Source: Pragia fontium DSM 5563 = ATCC 49100
GTDB lineage: Bacteria > Pseudomonadota > Gammaproteobacteria > Enterobacterales > Enterobacteriaceae
Direction: 5' to 3'
Length of the DNA: 64,000 nucleotides
NCBI RefSeq assembly: GCF_900112475.1
Contig: NZ_FOLW01000001.1
Location: 620,001 to 684,000, forward strand
Every line of letters starts with the position of its first letter. The stretch's first letter is position 1. This document shows, one piece after another, positions 40,320-50,038 of this stretch. The notes under the pieces were generated by a model. It made no database searches, was not told the DNA's origin, and saw nothing but the letters and a program-made list of their open reading frames with translations. Position numbers and translations under genes: made by a program.

Positions 40320-40339
40320 ATCCCGGTGAAAACCGGGAT
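40320..40339. repeat. REP-like hairpin after yjiA
   Basis: ATCCCGGT (40320-40327) and ACCGGGAT (40332-40339) enclose GAAA, preceded by TGTC and followed by CTCGGTTTT. The form is that of short extragenic palindromes dispersed in many proteobacterial genomes. It may also help end the btsT transcript. Confidence 0.5.
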
Positions 40340-40412
40340 CTCGGTTTTATCTGTTCAATCAACATATTGTCTAAAGACCCGTATCCCAACATGATTTAGA
40401 CGGCTTGAATTA

Positions 40413-40443
40413 GGTTACTTTTGCGAGCATGATCGCAATAACC
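40413..40443. promoter_or_regulatory. imperfect dyad upstream of the HNH endonuclease gene
   Basis: GGTTA-CTT-TTGCGA pairs with TCGCAA-TAACC around GCATGA, 25 bases before the endonuclease start. It could be an operator or leader hairpin for the gene; no regulator is adjacent. Confidence 0.35.
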
Positions 40444-40468
40444 TCAAGCTGTTAGACAGGATGTTTAG

Positions 40469-41341
40469 ATGATCTCTGGCAAGGCACTACAAACTGCCAT
40501 TTCCAACCTGACCATTTGGCGTAAAGGCGATCAACGTGCACCGCATAAGCCGCTATTGTTACTGTATGTGCTTTCTGAGTATCAAAAAGGCCACGAACGC
40601 CTATTTAACTATGGTGAGGAAATCCACCCACAATTACTGGAACTGCTAAACAGTTTCGGTCCCCAAAGGCGGGGTCACTATCCAGCTATGCCATTCTGGC
40701 GATTACGTAGTGATGGATTTTGGGATTTGCAGAATACTGAGCTGTGTACGCCACAGAAAGGCAACAAAGAGCCGCCAAAGCGAGAACTGATTGAATATGG
40801 GGTCATGGGAGGCTTCGATCAGGAAGCCTATCAGCTGATACATAGCAAGCCATCACTTATCAATAAACTAGCAGAGCAAATTCTGAGTGAACATTTTCCT
40901 GAAAGTATTCAGGAATTGATTGCTAACCGCTTGGATTTCTTGCTTCATGACATACGTAAAACCCGCGATCCTCATTTCCGCCAAAGTATACTTCGAGCCT
41001 ATAACTATCAATGTGCAATATGCGGCTACAACCTACGGCATGACAGTACTCCCGTTGGGCTGGAAGCGGCACATATTAAATGGAAGCAATACGGTGGCCC
41101 ATGCTCGGTAAATAATGGACTGGCGCTGTGTTCACTGCATCATTCCGCATTTGATATGGGAGTTATCGGTATCGATGATGGAATGAAACTGCTGATTTCA
41201 GAAGGCGTAAACGGCAGCCAAATCGTTGAACGACTGTTTTGGGATTTTGCCGGGCAATCAATATTGTTGCCTAAGAATGCCGAATATTATCCACATGATA
41301 AGTTTGTGGAATGGCATCGGGGACAGGTGTTTAAGAGTTAG
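40469..41341 (+). CDS. phosphorothioate-DNA-binding HNH restriction endonuclease (SBD-HNH)
   Basis: 290-residue type IV-like restriction enzyme. The N-terminal half resembles the sulfur-binding domain of ScoMcrA-type proteins, with RAPHKPLLLLYVL (23-35) and GHYPAMPFWRLRSDGFWDL (69-87). The C-terminal HNH nuclease has zinc cysteines C182/C185, H202 in EAAHIKW, N216 and C221-S-L-H224-H225. Such enzymes cut DNA carrying Dnd-type phosphorothioate modification. It lies directly after yjiA, where E. coli K-12 carries mrr and its restriction cluster. No dnd genes are in the window. The start follows an AGGATG region. Confidence 0.83.
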   Translation: MISGKALQTAISNLTIWRKGDQRAPHKPLLLLYVLSEYQKGHERLFNYGEEIHPQLLELLNSFGPQRRGHYPAMPFWRLRSDGFWDLQNTELCTPQKGNKEPPKRELIEYGVMGGFDQEAYQLIHSKPSLINKLAEQILSEHFPESIQELIANRLDFLLHDIRKTRDPHFRQSILRAYNYQCAICGYNLRHDSTPVGLEAAHIKWKQYGGPCSVNNGLALCSLHHSAFDMGVIGIDDGMKLLISEGVNGSQIVERLFWDFAGQSILLPKNAEYYPHDKFVEWHRGQVFKS

Positions 41342-41420
41342 TGTCTATTTTGGTTCGAACGTCTATCTCTCATTTTATAGAATGAATATCAAAACAAGAA
41401 TTATCACTCAAATTTAAGAC

Positions 41421-41449
41421 AAAAAAATAGACGCTCTAAGCGTCTATTT
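41421..41449 (-). terminator. terminator of secG-leuU
   Basis: On the minus strand AAATAGACGCT pairs with AGCGTCTATTT (11 bp, 3-base loop; 41425-41449) and runs into TTTT. It lies 10 bases beyond the tRNA 3' end. Confidence 0.88.
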
Positions 41450-41458
41450 CTTCAATAT

Positions 41459-41545
41459 TGGTACCGAGGACGGGACTTGAACCCGTAAGCCCAATCGGGC
41501 ACTACCACCTCAAGGTAGCGTGTCTACCAATTCCACCACCTCGGC
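41459..41545 (-). tRNA. leuU: tRNA-Leu (anticodon GAG)
   Basis: 87-base class II tRNA with encoded CCA. The anticodon loop is CTTGAGG within CTACCTTGAGGTGGTAG, the variable arm is GCCCGATTGGGC, and the T-loop is GGTTCAAGTCC. It follows secG as leuU does in E. coli. Confidence 0.97.
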
Positions 41546-41588
41546 ACTGCTTGGCAAGCCTATCGCCTGCCAGAACTCTTGCTATCCC

Positions 41589-41921
41589 TTATCGTGGGAT
41601 ATCGCTGCTTGGTGTGTTCTGAGGCACAGGTTTAACCTGCTCAGTTTTCACCGGGGTGCTGAGGTCATCCCACTCACCGACTTTTTTGTCCTGATGAGTG
41701 CTGAGGTTACCCAGCGCTAAGCTAATAATGAAAAATAGCGTAGCTAAAATCGCTGTCGTGCGGGTCATGAAGTTACCTGAGCCGCCAGAACCGAATAAAG
41801 TTGCAGATGCACCGGCACCGAAAGAGGCACCCATATCAGCACCTTTGCCTTGCTGCAGCATGATCAGACCAACCAGTCCGATAGCTACCAGCAGGAAAAT
41901 AATAAGAAGCGCTTCGTACAT
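41589..41921 (-). CDS. secG: preprotein translocase subunit SecG
   Basis: Small SecYEG subunit with two membrane helices (about 3-22 and 53-73). The loop contains GLIMLQQGKGADMGASFGAGAS, the family hallmark, and the C-terminus is Pro/Ser/Thr-rich. 110 residues, same as E. coli. leuU is cotranscribed downstream. In E. coli glmM is the upstream neighbour; here two accessory genes intervene. Confidence 0.97.
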   Translation of the reverse strand: MYEALLIIFLLVAIGLVGLIMLQQGKGADMGASFGAGASATLFGSGGSGNFMTRTTAILATLFFIISLALGNLSTHQDKKVGEWDDLSTPVKTEQVKPVPQNTPSSDIPR

Positions 41922-42253
41922 ATTCTTGCCTGTAATCCTTGCGGGATAATCCCGTGCTAAAGCTTTTGCCAGTTACCAGAGATAAAGTGAATAATCCCTC
42001 TATCCCGACTGGAGCGGGTGTGAATACTAACGAAAGCCACAAAGAGGTGCAAGCGCATTTTAGCAACCGACGCGCATTTGCGGAAAAAATCAGCAGTTTA
42101 CCGTCTGACTGTGGCTAGTTGAGCGCTATTATAAAAGAATCCGCACTCATTTATCTATGGCTGAATGATAATTCTTGCAGCCAAACATAAGGAATATATA
42201 TAAAAACAATAAGTTAATCCAAAACCAACCCTAATAAAAGTAACAAAAAAGGT
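41922..42253. other. intergenic region upstream of secG
   Basis: No gene seen. A minus-strand TATAAT (42128-42133) is a candidate -10 box for secG, without a good -35. The left part is G/C-mixed, the right part near the unknown gene's stop is very A/T-rich. Confidence 0.45.
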
Positions 42254-43084
42254 TTAGTAATAGTCTATCTCTCTGTTTTGAGTAAATTTGTTCTCTTCAG
42301 TACCCCATTCCGCCTGTAACCAGTTATGCTTTTGGTCATAATAGGAATAGACCTTCTCTCCACGTTTTTTCTGGGCTGAATGTGCAATGGCTTCAGCAGT
42401 AATGCGCTCCAGCGTATTTTTTTCGTTATAATCGAAATATAACGTGGAAACAAAATGATTACGGCCGGTCCAAAAATCTCTACGGGCGACAAAACCTCTG
42501 GCATTATAATAATATTTCTTAACCGTATATTGGACGCCAATTCCGTTATTAACTTGTTGCTTCTCAACAATTTCGGTTAACTGTTCGTCATCATTATAAA
42601 TATATTCCCGCATCCATTCACTATTCATCAATTCACTGCGAATAATACGGCCATTCTGATCGTGTTGATAACGAACAATCATTTTTCCAACGTCGGATTC
42701 TTTGCCCTTGATTAACCATTTAATACTTTTAATCCATTGACCACTTTCATCTTGATAAATTTTGGTAACGGATTCACCGCGGCGGTTTTTTTCTCTGCGA
42801 TCCAGCCGAGTAATGTGACCTAGCGGGTTATATTCAATCAGGCTCGAGCTCATCCACTCACCATTTTGACGGGTGATTTCCTCTAACTTTTTCATACGAT
42901 AAGTGGGGGGAAATATAGAATGACCGGCATTTTCGGTTAATACCAAATTAAGAGAAAAAATAGCATTCTCAGCTTTAGTTAAGCTGCGTTCTGGAGTTAA
43001 CCCATAGGAGGTAGAAATAGGAAGAATAACTAATACAAAAAACAACTTAAAGAAATGAGTAATAAAAAACCTCATTAGCGCCAT
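42254..43084 (-). CDS. secreted protein of unknown function with YD-like repeats
   Basis: 276 residues. A signal peptide (hydrophobic 5-24, then ISTSYG) predicts export. The mature part contains repeated short motifs of aromatic-Asn/Asp-Gly type: EYNPLGHITRLDRRE, RYQHDQNGRIIRSE, IYNDDEQLTEI, YYNARGFVARRD and DYNEKNTLERI. These resemble the YD repeats of Rhs-like and beta-barrel wall proteins, but the protein is too short for an Rhs toxin. Base composition is AT-rich relative to glmM and secG. It shares strand with the adjacent GH25 gene. I do not recognise a named family. Confidence 0.78.
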   Translation of the reverse strand: MALMRFFITHFFKLFFVLVILPISTSYGLTPERSLTKAENAIFSLNLVLTENAGHSIFPPTYRMKKLEEITRQNGEWMSSSLIEYNPLGHITRLDRREKNRRGESVTKIYQDESGQWIKSIKWLIKGKESDVGKMIVRYQHDQNGRIIRSELMNSEWMREYIYNDDEQLTEIVEKQQVNNGIGVQYTVKKYYYNARGFVARRDFWTGRNHFVSTLYFDYNEKNTLERITAEAIAHSAQKKRGEKVYSYYDQKHNWLQAEWGTEENKFTQNREIDYY

Positions 43085-43191
43085 TGATCCTACTCCCTTT
43101 CATTATTATTTAATTCCGTTTTAAATAATAATACCACCATGAAATAGTCACGTAAAATAGTTATCTGTAAATATGATTAATATAAATAGCC

Positions 43192-43914
43192 CTATTTTAA
43201 AAGTGTGAATAATTCTGTTTCTGAACCATTAAAAGCGTTGAGGTCGACAAAGGTTTCGATCCCATCTAAACGCCCTCGGTTAGCATATTGCCAAAATAGC
43301 CACTTGCGGTTGTTATCATTCAATGAAGGGTGGCGATAGATATCCCTGATCCAGATAGGTAACTCTTTAAATTCATTAACTAAAAAGTCATCAAAAAACT
43401 CTCTGGTAGCATAAAGAATGGGCTTTTTGCCATAAGCGCTTTCCAGTTGCTTAACCATCTCCTCTATTTCAGCCCGAATCCGTTCTTTACTGGTAGTAAG
43501 CTGACAATTGCCACCATATTCCAGATCGAGAACCGGAGGCAATGTACCTGATTTTTTAGGTACCGTTTCAATAAAGTTTTGCGCCTGCTCAGCACCAGTT
43601 TTACAAAAAACAAAAAAGTGATAGGCCCCAACAATAAATCCCTGTTCACGCGCCGCATGCCAGTTGGTCATGAAGCTTTTATCCTTAAAGTCCCCTCCTT
43701 CCGTGGCCTTGATAAAAACAAAGCGAACCTTTTTCTTATCTAATCGGTTCCAGTCAATGTTCTTTTGATGATGAGAGACATCAATGCCCTGAATAGGGTA
43801 TTGCGTCAGCGAAGGATAATTAAATCGGATAAAGCCGTTATAGAGAGAATAGACCAGAAGAAATACAATGATAATTAAGGAAAAAATAATACGCAGTAGA
43901 AAATTGATTCGCAT
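43192..43914 (-). CDS. membrane-anchored GH25 muramidase (lysozyme)
   Basis: 240-residue glycoside hydrolase family 25 protein expected to cleave the N-acetylmuramic acid-N-acetylglucosamine bond in peptidoglycan. One N-terminal membrane helix (about 8-25) anchors it with the enzyme on the periplasmic side. The barrel signatures are GIDVSHHQ (D45), FIKATEGG, DLEYGG (D130 and E132, the catalytic pair) and LFWQYA...VDLNAF. AT-rich, and placed between glmM and secG where E. coli has no gene. There are no phage genes around it, so a phage lysin origin is not obvious. Its partner may be the secreted protein encoded next to it. Confidence 0.87.
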   Translation of the reverse strand: MRINFLLRIIFSLIIIVFLLVYSLYNGFIRFNYPSLTQYPIQGIDVSHHQKNIDWNRLDKKKVRFVFIKATEGGDFKDKSFMTNWHAAREQGFIVGAYHFFVFCKTGAEQAQNFIETVPKKSGTLPPVLDLEYGGNCQLTTSKERIRAEIEEMVKQLESAYGKKPILYATREFFDDFLVNEFKELPIWIRDIYRHPSLNDNNRKWLFWQYANRGRLDGIETFVDLNAFNGSETELFTLLK

Positions 43915-43952
43915 ACCTAAAAATTCCTTTTTTATTATTTTAATTTATCAAT

Positions 43953-43977
43953 TAAAACAGGGGGAAATATCCCCCCC
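43953..43977 (-). terminator. terminator of folP-glmM
   Basis: GGGGG (43960-43964) pairs with CCCCC (43971-43975) and the minus-strand tail is TGTTTTAATT. It lies about 30 bases after glmM. Confidence 0.6.
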
Positions 43978-44006
43978 TATTTTATAACGATCTGGCAAAC
44001 AAAAAA

Positions 44007-45347
44007 TTAACCGGCAGCTTTCACTGCATCGGCAATACGGTTAGCCAGTTCCAGTACTTCCTTATCATCATCGCCTTCTACCATCACGCGAATCAATGGC
44101 TCAGTCCCTGATTTACGTAGTAATACTCGGCCACGACCAACCAGCTCTTTTTCAACTTCGGCTAATACCTGCTTAACATTATCAGCAGCCAGGGGATCGT
44201 GCTGACCGGCAAAACGAACGTTTACCAGCACCTGTGGTAGCAATTTCATGCCGCTACACAAATCGTGTAACGTCATATGGTTGCGAGCCATAGCGGCTAA
44301 AACCTGTAGCGCAGCGACAATACCGTCACCGGTGGTGGTTTTATCTAATAAGATAACGTGCCCTGAATTCTCCGCGCCGATCATCCAGCCCAGTTCATTC
44401 ATTTTTTCCAGCACATAGCGGTCGCCTACTTTTGCTCTGGCAAATGGAATTCCTAACTGCTTAAGCGCCAGTTCCAGACCCATATTACTCATCAGCGTGC
44501 CAACAGCACCACCTTTCAATTGTCCCTGACGTAGTGCTTCACGGGCAATGATGTACATAATCTGGTCGCCATCGACTTTATTACCCTGATGGTCAACCAT
44601 AATGACCCTGTCGCCATCGCCGTCCAAAGCAATACCAATATGCGCCTGTTCAGCCAATACGCGCTGTTGCAGCATAGTAACGTCGGTAGCACCGCATTTT
44701 TCATTAATATTCATACCATCAGGATCACAGCCGATGGTAATCACATTAGCGCCTAATTCACGCAATACGCTCGGTGCAATGTGGTAGGTGGCACCATTGG
44801 CACAATCCACCACAATTTTTAGCTCGCTCAGGCTAAGCTCACTGGGGAAACCGCCCTTACAGAACTCGATATAGCGACCAGCGGCATCATTAATCCGACT
44901 GGCTTTACCCAGTTCAGCAGATTCAACGCAGGTTAACGGCTTTTCCATTTCTGCTTCAATCGCTTCTTCTACTTCGTCAGGCAGCTTAGTGCCATCAATG
45001 GAAAAGAATTTTATGCCGTTATCATCATAAGGGTTATGGGAGGCAGAGATAACAATTCCAGCTTCGGCACGGAAAGTACGCGTCAGATAAGCAACCGCCG
45101 GCGTGGGCATCGGTCCGGTAAAAGAAGCGGATAAACCGGCAGCGGCCAAACCGGCCTCCAATGCGGATTCCAACATATAGCCGGAAATGCGGGTATCTTT
45201 ACCAATAATGATTTTACGCGAACCATGGCGCGCTAATACTTTACCTGCAGCCCAACCTAACTTAAGTACAAACTCAGGTGTGATAGGATGTTCACCCACT
45301 TTGCCCCGAATACCATCTGTACCAAAATACTTACGATTACCGCTCAT
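44007..45347 (-). CDS. glmM: phosphoglucosamine mutase
   Basis: Converts glucosamine-6-phosphate to glucosamine-1-phosphate for UDP-GlcNAc synthesis. The phosphoserine loop is [12 protein letters not shown] with the catalytic serine at about 103, the metal loop is DGDGDR, the sugar loop is AENSGH and the phosphate-binding loop is [12 protein letters not shown]. 446 residues as in E. coli (445). It begins 6 bases after folP, forming the folP-glmM operon. Confidence 0.97.
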   Translation of the reverse strand: MSGNRKYFGTDGIRGKVGEHPITPEFVLKLGWAAGKVLARHGSRKIIIGKDTRISGYMLESALEAGLAAAGLSASFTGPMPTPAVAYLTRTFRAEAGIVISASHNPYDDNGIKFFSIDGTKLPDEVEEAIEAEMEKPLTCVESAELGKASRINDAAGRYIEFCKGGFPSELSLSELKIVVDCANGATYHIAPSVLRELGANVITIGCDPDGMNINEKCGATDVTMLQQRVLAEQAHIGIALDGDGDRVIMVDHQGNKVDGDQIMYIIAREALRQGQLKGGAVGTLMSNMGLELALKQLGIPFARAKVGDRYVLEKMNELGWMIGAENSGHVILLDKTTTGDGIVAALQVLAAMARNHMTLHDLCSGMKLLPQVLVNVRFAGQHDPLAADNVKQVLAEVEKELVGRGRVLLRKSGTEPLIRVMVEGDDDKEVLELANRIADAVKAAG

Positions 45348-45353
45348 GTCATT

Positions 45354-46187
45354 TTATCCTTTAGCAGAAAGTGTTGCTTCTACAATTCTCATTGCTTCCG
45401 CCGTTTCTTTTACGTCATGCACACGAATGATTTGTGCCCCCTGCATAGCTGCAATAATGGCACAAGCAACGCTGCCAATCACTCGCTGATCGGGAGAAAC
45501 ATTCAACAGCTGCCCTATCATCGCTTTTCTCGACATGCCAACCAATAGCGGCAGTCCAAAATGGTGAAACTCTGACAAATGGGCCAATAGTTGATAATTA
45601 TGCTTCAGATCCTTACCAAAACCGAAGCCAGGATCGAGTAATATTTTATTTTTATCCATCCCCGCATTAACGCAGCGGGCAATATGTTCGCTAAAAAAGG
45701 CATCTACCTCGGCCACAACATCATGATACTTTGGCTCATGCTGCATGGTTCTTGGCATACCCTGCATATGCATCAGGCATACCGGCAAACCGGTTTCTAT
45801 AGCAGCATCCAAAGCACCAGGCTCCTGCAACGCGCGAATGTCATTAATTAAATGCACGCCAACCCGATGAGATTCTCTCATAACCTCGGGTTTATATGTA
45901 TCAATTGACACCCAGACTTCAAAATTTTTTGCTATTGCTTCCGCAACCGGTATCACCCGTTCCAGTTCTTCATCAAGCGGTACTTCCGCTGCCCCCGGAC
46001 GCGTCGATTCGCCACCGATATCGATGATCGTTGCGCCAGCCTGAATCATCTCGTTCGCATGCCGCAGCGCATTATCTATCTGGCGGAAGCGCCCCCCGTC
46101 AGAAAAAGAATCAGGCGTTACGTTTAGGATCCCCATCACCTGTGGGTAAGCCAAATCTAACGTTAACCCCTTACTCTCTAACTTCAT
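45354..46187 (-). CDS. folP: dihydropteroate synthase
   Basis: Condenses dihydropterin pyrophosphate with p-aminobenzoate in folate synthesis; target of sulfonamides. The TIM-barrel signatures are MGILNVTPDSFSDGG, DIGGESTRPGA, LINDI, DPGFGFGK and GMSRKAMI. The length is 277 (282 in E. coli). It is separated from ftsH by a terminator and a short hairpin (46217-46231). Confidence 0.96.
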   Translation of the reverse strand: MKLESKGLTLDLAYPQVMGILNVTPDSFSDGGRFRQIDNALRHANEMIQAGATIIDIGGESTRPGAAEVPLDEELERVIPVAEAIAKNFEVWVSIDTYKPEVMRESHRVGVHLINDIRALQEPGALDAAIETGLPVCLMHMQGMPRTMQHEPKYHDVVAEVDAFFSEHIARCVNAGMDKNKILLDPGFGFGKDLKHNYQLLAHLSEFHHFGLPLLVGMSRKAMIGQLLNVSPDQRVIGSVACAIIAAMQGAQIIRVHDVKETAEAMRIVEATLSAKG

Positions 46188-46365
46188 GATGAATTCCTTA
46201 ATCCTTAAATAACAACGGGGCTACAGGCCCCTATCTGTCGATGAATATCAAAACACCGATTGACCTCTGTCGGTAACGAACCTATCCCGAATAAGGCAAA
46301 AGACAATAACACAATCGGCTGACTCACCAAAACCACACCACCTTTTGACAGTGCAAAAATAGCAT

Positions 46366-46395
46366 AAAAAAAGCTCCCCATCAGGAGAGCTTTTT
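46366..46395. terminator. terminator of ftsH
   Basis: AAAAAAAGCTC-CC pairs with GG-AGAGCTTTTT around CATCA with one mismatch; A and T runs on the flanks make it work on both strands. It lies 45 bases after the ftsH stop. Confidence 0.8.
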
Positions 46396-46440
46396 ATCAA
46401 ATCAATATTGGCAACCCATCACCAACCTTTAAACCGCGAC

Positions 46441-48381
46441 TTATACCGCAGGTTTATCGCTTGGCTCATCGGTTTGATTGAACTCTGGCGCCTTTGGTTC
46501 TTCAGGCTTAGCCGGAGACTGAGCATTACCCGCCGGTGGCTTGGTTCCACCACTTTGCGCTTCATCCCAACCCGCAGGAGGACGAACTTCGCGGCGAGCC
46601 ATCAGATCATCGATTTGCGGTGCATCAATGGTTTCATACTTCATCAATGCATCTTTCATCGAATGCAAGATATCCATATTATCTTCCAGAATCTGTCTTG
46701 CACGCTGATAGTTGTGCTCAATCAGAAACTTCACTTCCTGGTCAATAATACGCGCAGTTTCATCAGACATATGTTTGGTTTTCGAAACCGAACGGCCCAA
46801 GAAGACTTCACCCTCTTCTTCAGCGTACAGTAACGGACCTAACTTCTCTGAAAAGCCCCACTGAGTCACCATGTTGCGAGCAATAGAGGTCGCAACTTTA
46901 ATATCGTTAGATGCGCCGGTAGACACTTTAGCCGGACCATAAATCAGCTCTTCCGCTAAACGGCCGCCATACAGCGTTGAAATACGGCTTTCCAGCTTCT
47001 GACGGTTTTCACTAATCGCATCACCTTCAGGTAAGAAGAAGGTCACGCCTAGCGCACGGCCGCGTGGAATAATCGTGACTTTATGAACCGGGTCATGTTC
47101 AGGTACCAAACGACCAATGATCGCATGTCCTGCTTCGTGATAGGCGGTAGACTCTTTCTGTTCTTCCGTCATCACCAGAGAACGACGCTCTGCACCCATC
47201 ATAATCTTGTCTTTGGCCTTTTCGAACTCAACCATTGACACCACACGCTTATTGGTACGCGCAGCAAATAAAGCGGCTTCGTTCACCAAGTTGGCTAAAT
47301 CAGCACCGGAGAACCCTGGGGTACCACGAGCAATCACTGATTCATCAACATCTGGCGATACCGGTACACGACGCATATGCACTTTCAGGATCTGTGCACG
47401 GCCGCGAACGTCTGGTAAACCAACCACCACCTGACGGTCAAAACGACCCGGACGAAGTAATGCAGGGTCCAGAACGTCTGGACGGTTAGTTGCAGCAATA
47501 ACGATAACGCCTTCATTGCCTTCAAAACCATCCATCTCAACCAGCATTTGGTTTAGCGTTTGTTCACGTTCATCATGACCACCGCCTAAACCAGCGCCAC
47601 GCTGACGGCCTACCGCATCGATTTCATCGATAAAGATGATGCACGGTGCAGCTTTCTTGGCCTGTTCAAACATATCTCGGACACGGGATGCACCCACACC
47701 GACAAACATTTCAACGAAATCAGAACCAGAAATAGTGAAGAATGGCACTTTGGCTTCGCCAGCAATCGCTTTTGCCAGCAACGTTTTACCAGTACCAGGT
47801 GGCCCCACCATCAGAATGCCTTTTGGAATCTTACCGCCCAATTTCTGGAAACGGCTCGGATCACGTAGGAATTCAACCAATTCGCTAACGTCTTCTTTTG
47901 CTTCATCACAACCAGCAACATCAGCAAACGTGGTTTTAATCTGTTCTTCGGTCAACATGCGCGCTTTGCTTTTACCAAACGACATCGCACCTTTACCGCC
48001 GCCGCCTTGCATCTGACGCATGAAGAAAATCCAAACGCCAATCAGCAACAACATTGGGAACCAGGAGATAAACACCTGCTGCAAGAAGCCAGGCTGCTCT
48101 GGTGGTTCACCAACGGTTTTCACGTTATTTTTCAACAGCAGGCTCAGCAGTAGCGGATCCTCTGTTGGCATATAGGTAGTATGAGCCGCATTATCCGGCT
48201 GCGTTTTATACTGAATTTCGCGTCCACTAATCCGAGCTTCACTGACCTGATTATTACTAACCTGCGTCATGAACGTCGAATAATCTATTCGACGGCCGCC
48301 TGAATCGCTAGGCCCGAAACTCTGAAATACAGTCATTAGCACAACAGCAATGACTAACCAGAGAATTAGGTTCTTCGCCAT
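46441..48381 (-). CDS. ftsH: ATP-dependent zinc metalloprotease FtsH
   Basis: Membrane-anchored AAA+ protease that degrades misfolded membrane proteins and regulators such as LpxC and sigma-32. Two N-terminal helices flank a periplasmic domain. The AAA domain has GPPGTGKT and FIDEIDAVG, the second region of homology is [20 protein letters not shown], and the zinc site is HEAGH. I use the ATG at 48381 (MAKNLILW), matching the 644-residue E. coli form; an in-frame TTG three codons upstream (48390) is better spaced from the GAGG site and may be used. It follows rlmE. Confidence 0.96.
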   Translation of the reverse strand: MAKNLILWLVIAVVLMTVFQSFGPSDSGGRRIDYSTFMTQVSNNQVSEARISGREIQYKTQPDNAAHTTYMPTEDPLLLSLLLKNNVKTVGEPPEQPGFLQQVFISWFPMLLLIGVWIFFMRQMQGGGGKGAMSFGKSKARMLTEEQIKTTFADVAGCDEAKEDVSELVEFLRDPSRFQKLGGKIPKGILMVGPPGTGKTLLAKAIAGEAKVPFFTISGSDFVEMFVGVGASRVRDMFEQAKKAAPCIIFIDEIDAVGRQRGAGLGGGHDEREQTLNQMLVEMDGFEGNEGVIVIAATNRPDVLDPALLRPGRFDRQVVVGLPDVRGRAQILKVHMRRVPVSPDVDESVIARGTPGFSGADLANLVNEAALFAARTNKRVVSMVEFEKAKDKIMMGAERRSLVMTEEQKESTAYHEAGHAIIGRLVPEHDPVHKVTIIPRGRALGVTFFLPEGDAISENRQKLESRISTLYGGRLAEELIYGPAKVSTGASNDIKVATSIARNMVTQWGFSEKLGPLLYAEEEGEVFLGRSVSKTKHMSDETARIIDQEVKFLIEHNYQRARQILEDNMDILHSMKDALMKYETIDAPQIDDLMARREVRPPAGWDEAQSGGTKPPAGNAQSPAKPEEPKAPEFNQTDEPSDKPAV

Positions 48382-48437
48382 ATCACTCAAGGAATTAACC
48401 TCATATTACAATGGTGTTAACAATACGCGTTAGGGTA

Positions 48438-49067
48438 CTATAGTTTGCGCCCAGTCGCTACAATGTATACTTCACGTGAACGAGCTCGTGAAGCATCAGG
48501 TTTACGAATCTTTACTTTATTAAACATGGAGCGAATTTCGCGTAAATACTCATCGAACCCCTCCCCTTGAAAGACCTTAACCAAAAAACTCCCGCCTGGC
48601 GCTAAAACATCTCGAGACATTTCTAACGCCAATTCAACCAGATACATCGCCTTAGGAATATCAACGGCAGGAGTACCACTCATATTCGGCGCCATATCAG
48701 ACATCACAACCTGAACTTTACTATCACCTACGCGTTCCAATAAAGTCTTCAGTACCATCTCATCACGAAAATCGCCTTGAAGGAAATCAACTCCAGCGAT
48801 TGGATCCATAGGTAAAATATCACATGCAATTACTCTACCTTTGTTACCAATTTGTGTCACAACATATTGTGACCACCCGCCAGGAGCAGCCCCTAAGTCA
48901 ACAATCGTCATGCCCGGTTTAAACAGTTTGTCTGTCTGCTGTATTTCATCTAGTTTAAACCATGCGCGGGAACGTAGCCCTTTTTTCTGCGCTTGTTGCA
49001 CATATTTGTCGTTAAAGTGTTCTTGTAACCAGCGCGTCGAACTGGCCGAACGCTTTTTATTACCCAT
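48438..49067 (-). CDS. rlmE: 23S rRNA 2'-O-ribose U2552 methyltransferase
   Basis: SAM-dependent methyltransferase (FtsJ/RrmJ) acting on the A-loop of 23S rRNA, important for 50S maturation. The SAM motif is [14 protein letters not shown], and the K-D-K-E tetrad includes [10 protein letters not shown] and [10 protein letters not shown] chose the ATG at 49067 ([10 protein letters not shown]), which gives 209 residues, the same as E. coli; upstream in-frame codons run into the yhbY promoter region. Cotranscribed with ftsH. Confidence 0.96.
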   Translation of the reverse strand: MGNKKRSASSTRWLQEHFNDKYVQQAQKKGLRSRAWFKLDEIQQTDKLFKPGMTIVDLGAAPGGWSQYVVTQIGNKGRVIACDILPMDPIAGVDFLQGDFRDEMVLKTLLERVGDSKVQVVMSDMAPNMSGTPAVDIPKAMYLVELALEMSRDVLAPGGSFLVKVFQGEGFDEYLREIRSMFNKVKIRKPDASRARSREVYIVATGRKL

Positions 49068-49180
49068 GCGGTATTCCAACCATATACTTATATTCGCTGC
49101 ACACCAAATTTGGTGATAACTCACAGATGGCGGTAGAATACACCGTTTTCAACCCCCAACCCCAAACTGACGTAAAGAAA

Positions 49181-49474
49181 ATGAATTTATCTAACAAGCA
49201 AAAACAGCACCTTAAAGGCCTGGCACACCCATTAAAACCGGTTGTGATGGTCGGTGCAAGCGGTCTCACCGAAGGCGTTCTCGCTGAAATTGAACATGCC
49301 ATAGCACATCATGAGCTGATCAAAGTGAAGATATCAACGGAAGATCGTGAAACCAAACAACTGATTGCTGACGCGATCGTTCGTGAAACTGGCGCTAATA
49401 ACGTGCAGATGATCGGTAGTATTTTAGTTCTTTATCGAGCAAGTAAAGATAAAAAAATTAGCCTGCCACGCTAA
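49181..49474 (+). CDS. yhbY: ribosome assembly RNA-binding protein YhbY (CRM domain)
   Basis: 97-residue single CRM-domain protein that associates with pre-50S particles. The sequence starts MNLSNKQKQHLKGLAHPLKPVV and includes ASGLTEGVLAEIE and LIKVKISTEDRETK. I chose the ATG at 49181, the same start and length as in E. coli, not an upstream in-frame start at 49127. Divergent from rlmE, as in E. coli. Confidence 0.95.
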   Translation: MNLSNKQKQHLKGLAHPLKPVVMVGASGLTEGVLAEIEHAIAHHELIKVKISTEDRETKQLIADAIVRETGANNVQMIGSILVLYRASKDKKISLPR

Positions 49475-49481
49475 GTTTGAT

Positions 49482-49513
49482 GAAAAAAGGTGATAATTGT
49501 CGCCTTTTTTCAT
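49482..49513. terminator. bidirectional terminator between yhbY and greA
   Basis: GAAAAAAGG (49482-49490) pairs with CCTTTTTTC (49503-49511), extended inward by three more pairs. The A/T flanks give a T run in both directions, fitting the convergent genes. Confidence 0.85.
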
Positions 49514-49561
49514 TTCTTTACACTCGATTAAATAACCAGCACATCCATAACCGATAACTGA

Positions 49562-50038
49562 TTAAAGATATTCGACGTTCAGAATTTCGAATTCGATATC
49601 ACCGCCCGGTGCTTTGATCACTACGACATCATCCGCTTCTTTACCAATTAGGCCACGAGCCATCGGTGAATTCACCGAGATCAGATTCTGTTTAAAATCA
49701 GCTTCATCATCGCCAACAATACGGTAAGTAACTTCTTCTTCAGTATCCAGATTCATCACTTTAACCGTTGCGCCAAAAATAACCCGACCAGTATAGGGCA
49801 TCTTCGTCACATCAATAACCTGAGCGTTAGACAGCTTTGCTTCTATCTCCTGAATTCGGCCTTCACAAAACCCCTGCTGCTCACGAGCGGCATGATATTC
49901 TGCGTTCTCTTTCAGATCGCCATGGGCACGGGCCTCAGCGATATCAGCAATAATCTTCGGCCGACGAACGCCTTTTAAGTGGTCAAGCTCTTCACGTAAT
50001 CGTTCAGCACCCAGTAACGTCATTGGAATTTGTCGCAT
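49562..50038 (-). CDS. greA: transcript cleavage factor GreA
   Basis: Rescues backtracked RNA polymerase by stimulating transcript cleavage. The N-terminal coiled coil has the acidic tip [16 protein letters not shown], and the C-terminal globular domain has [17 protein letters not shown] chose the ATG at 50038 ([12 protein letters not shown]), giving 158 residues as in E. coli; an upstream in-frame extension of 42 residues is unconserved. It has a GGAAGAGAG ribosome site and is divergent from dacB. Confidence 0.96.
   Translation of the reverse strand: MRQIPMTLLGAERLREELDHLKGVRRPKIIADIAEARAHGDLKENAEYHAAREQQGFCEGRIQEIEAKLSNAQVIDVTKMPYTGRVIFGATVKVMNLDTEEEVTYRIVGDDEADFKQNLISVNSPMARGLIGKEADDVVVIKAPGGDIEFEILNVEYL

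Noticed and set aside
43192-43914. GH25 protein as part of a prophage lysis cassette
   Set aside because: It has a membrane anchor, and no holin, spanin, tail or integrase gene is nearby.
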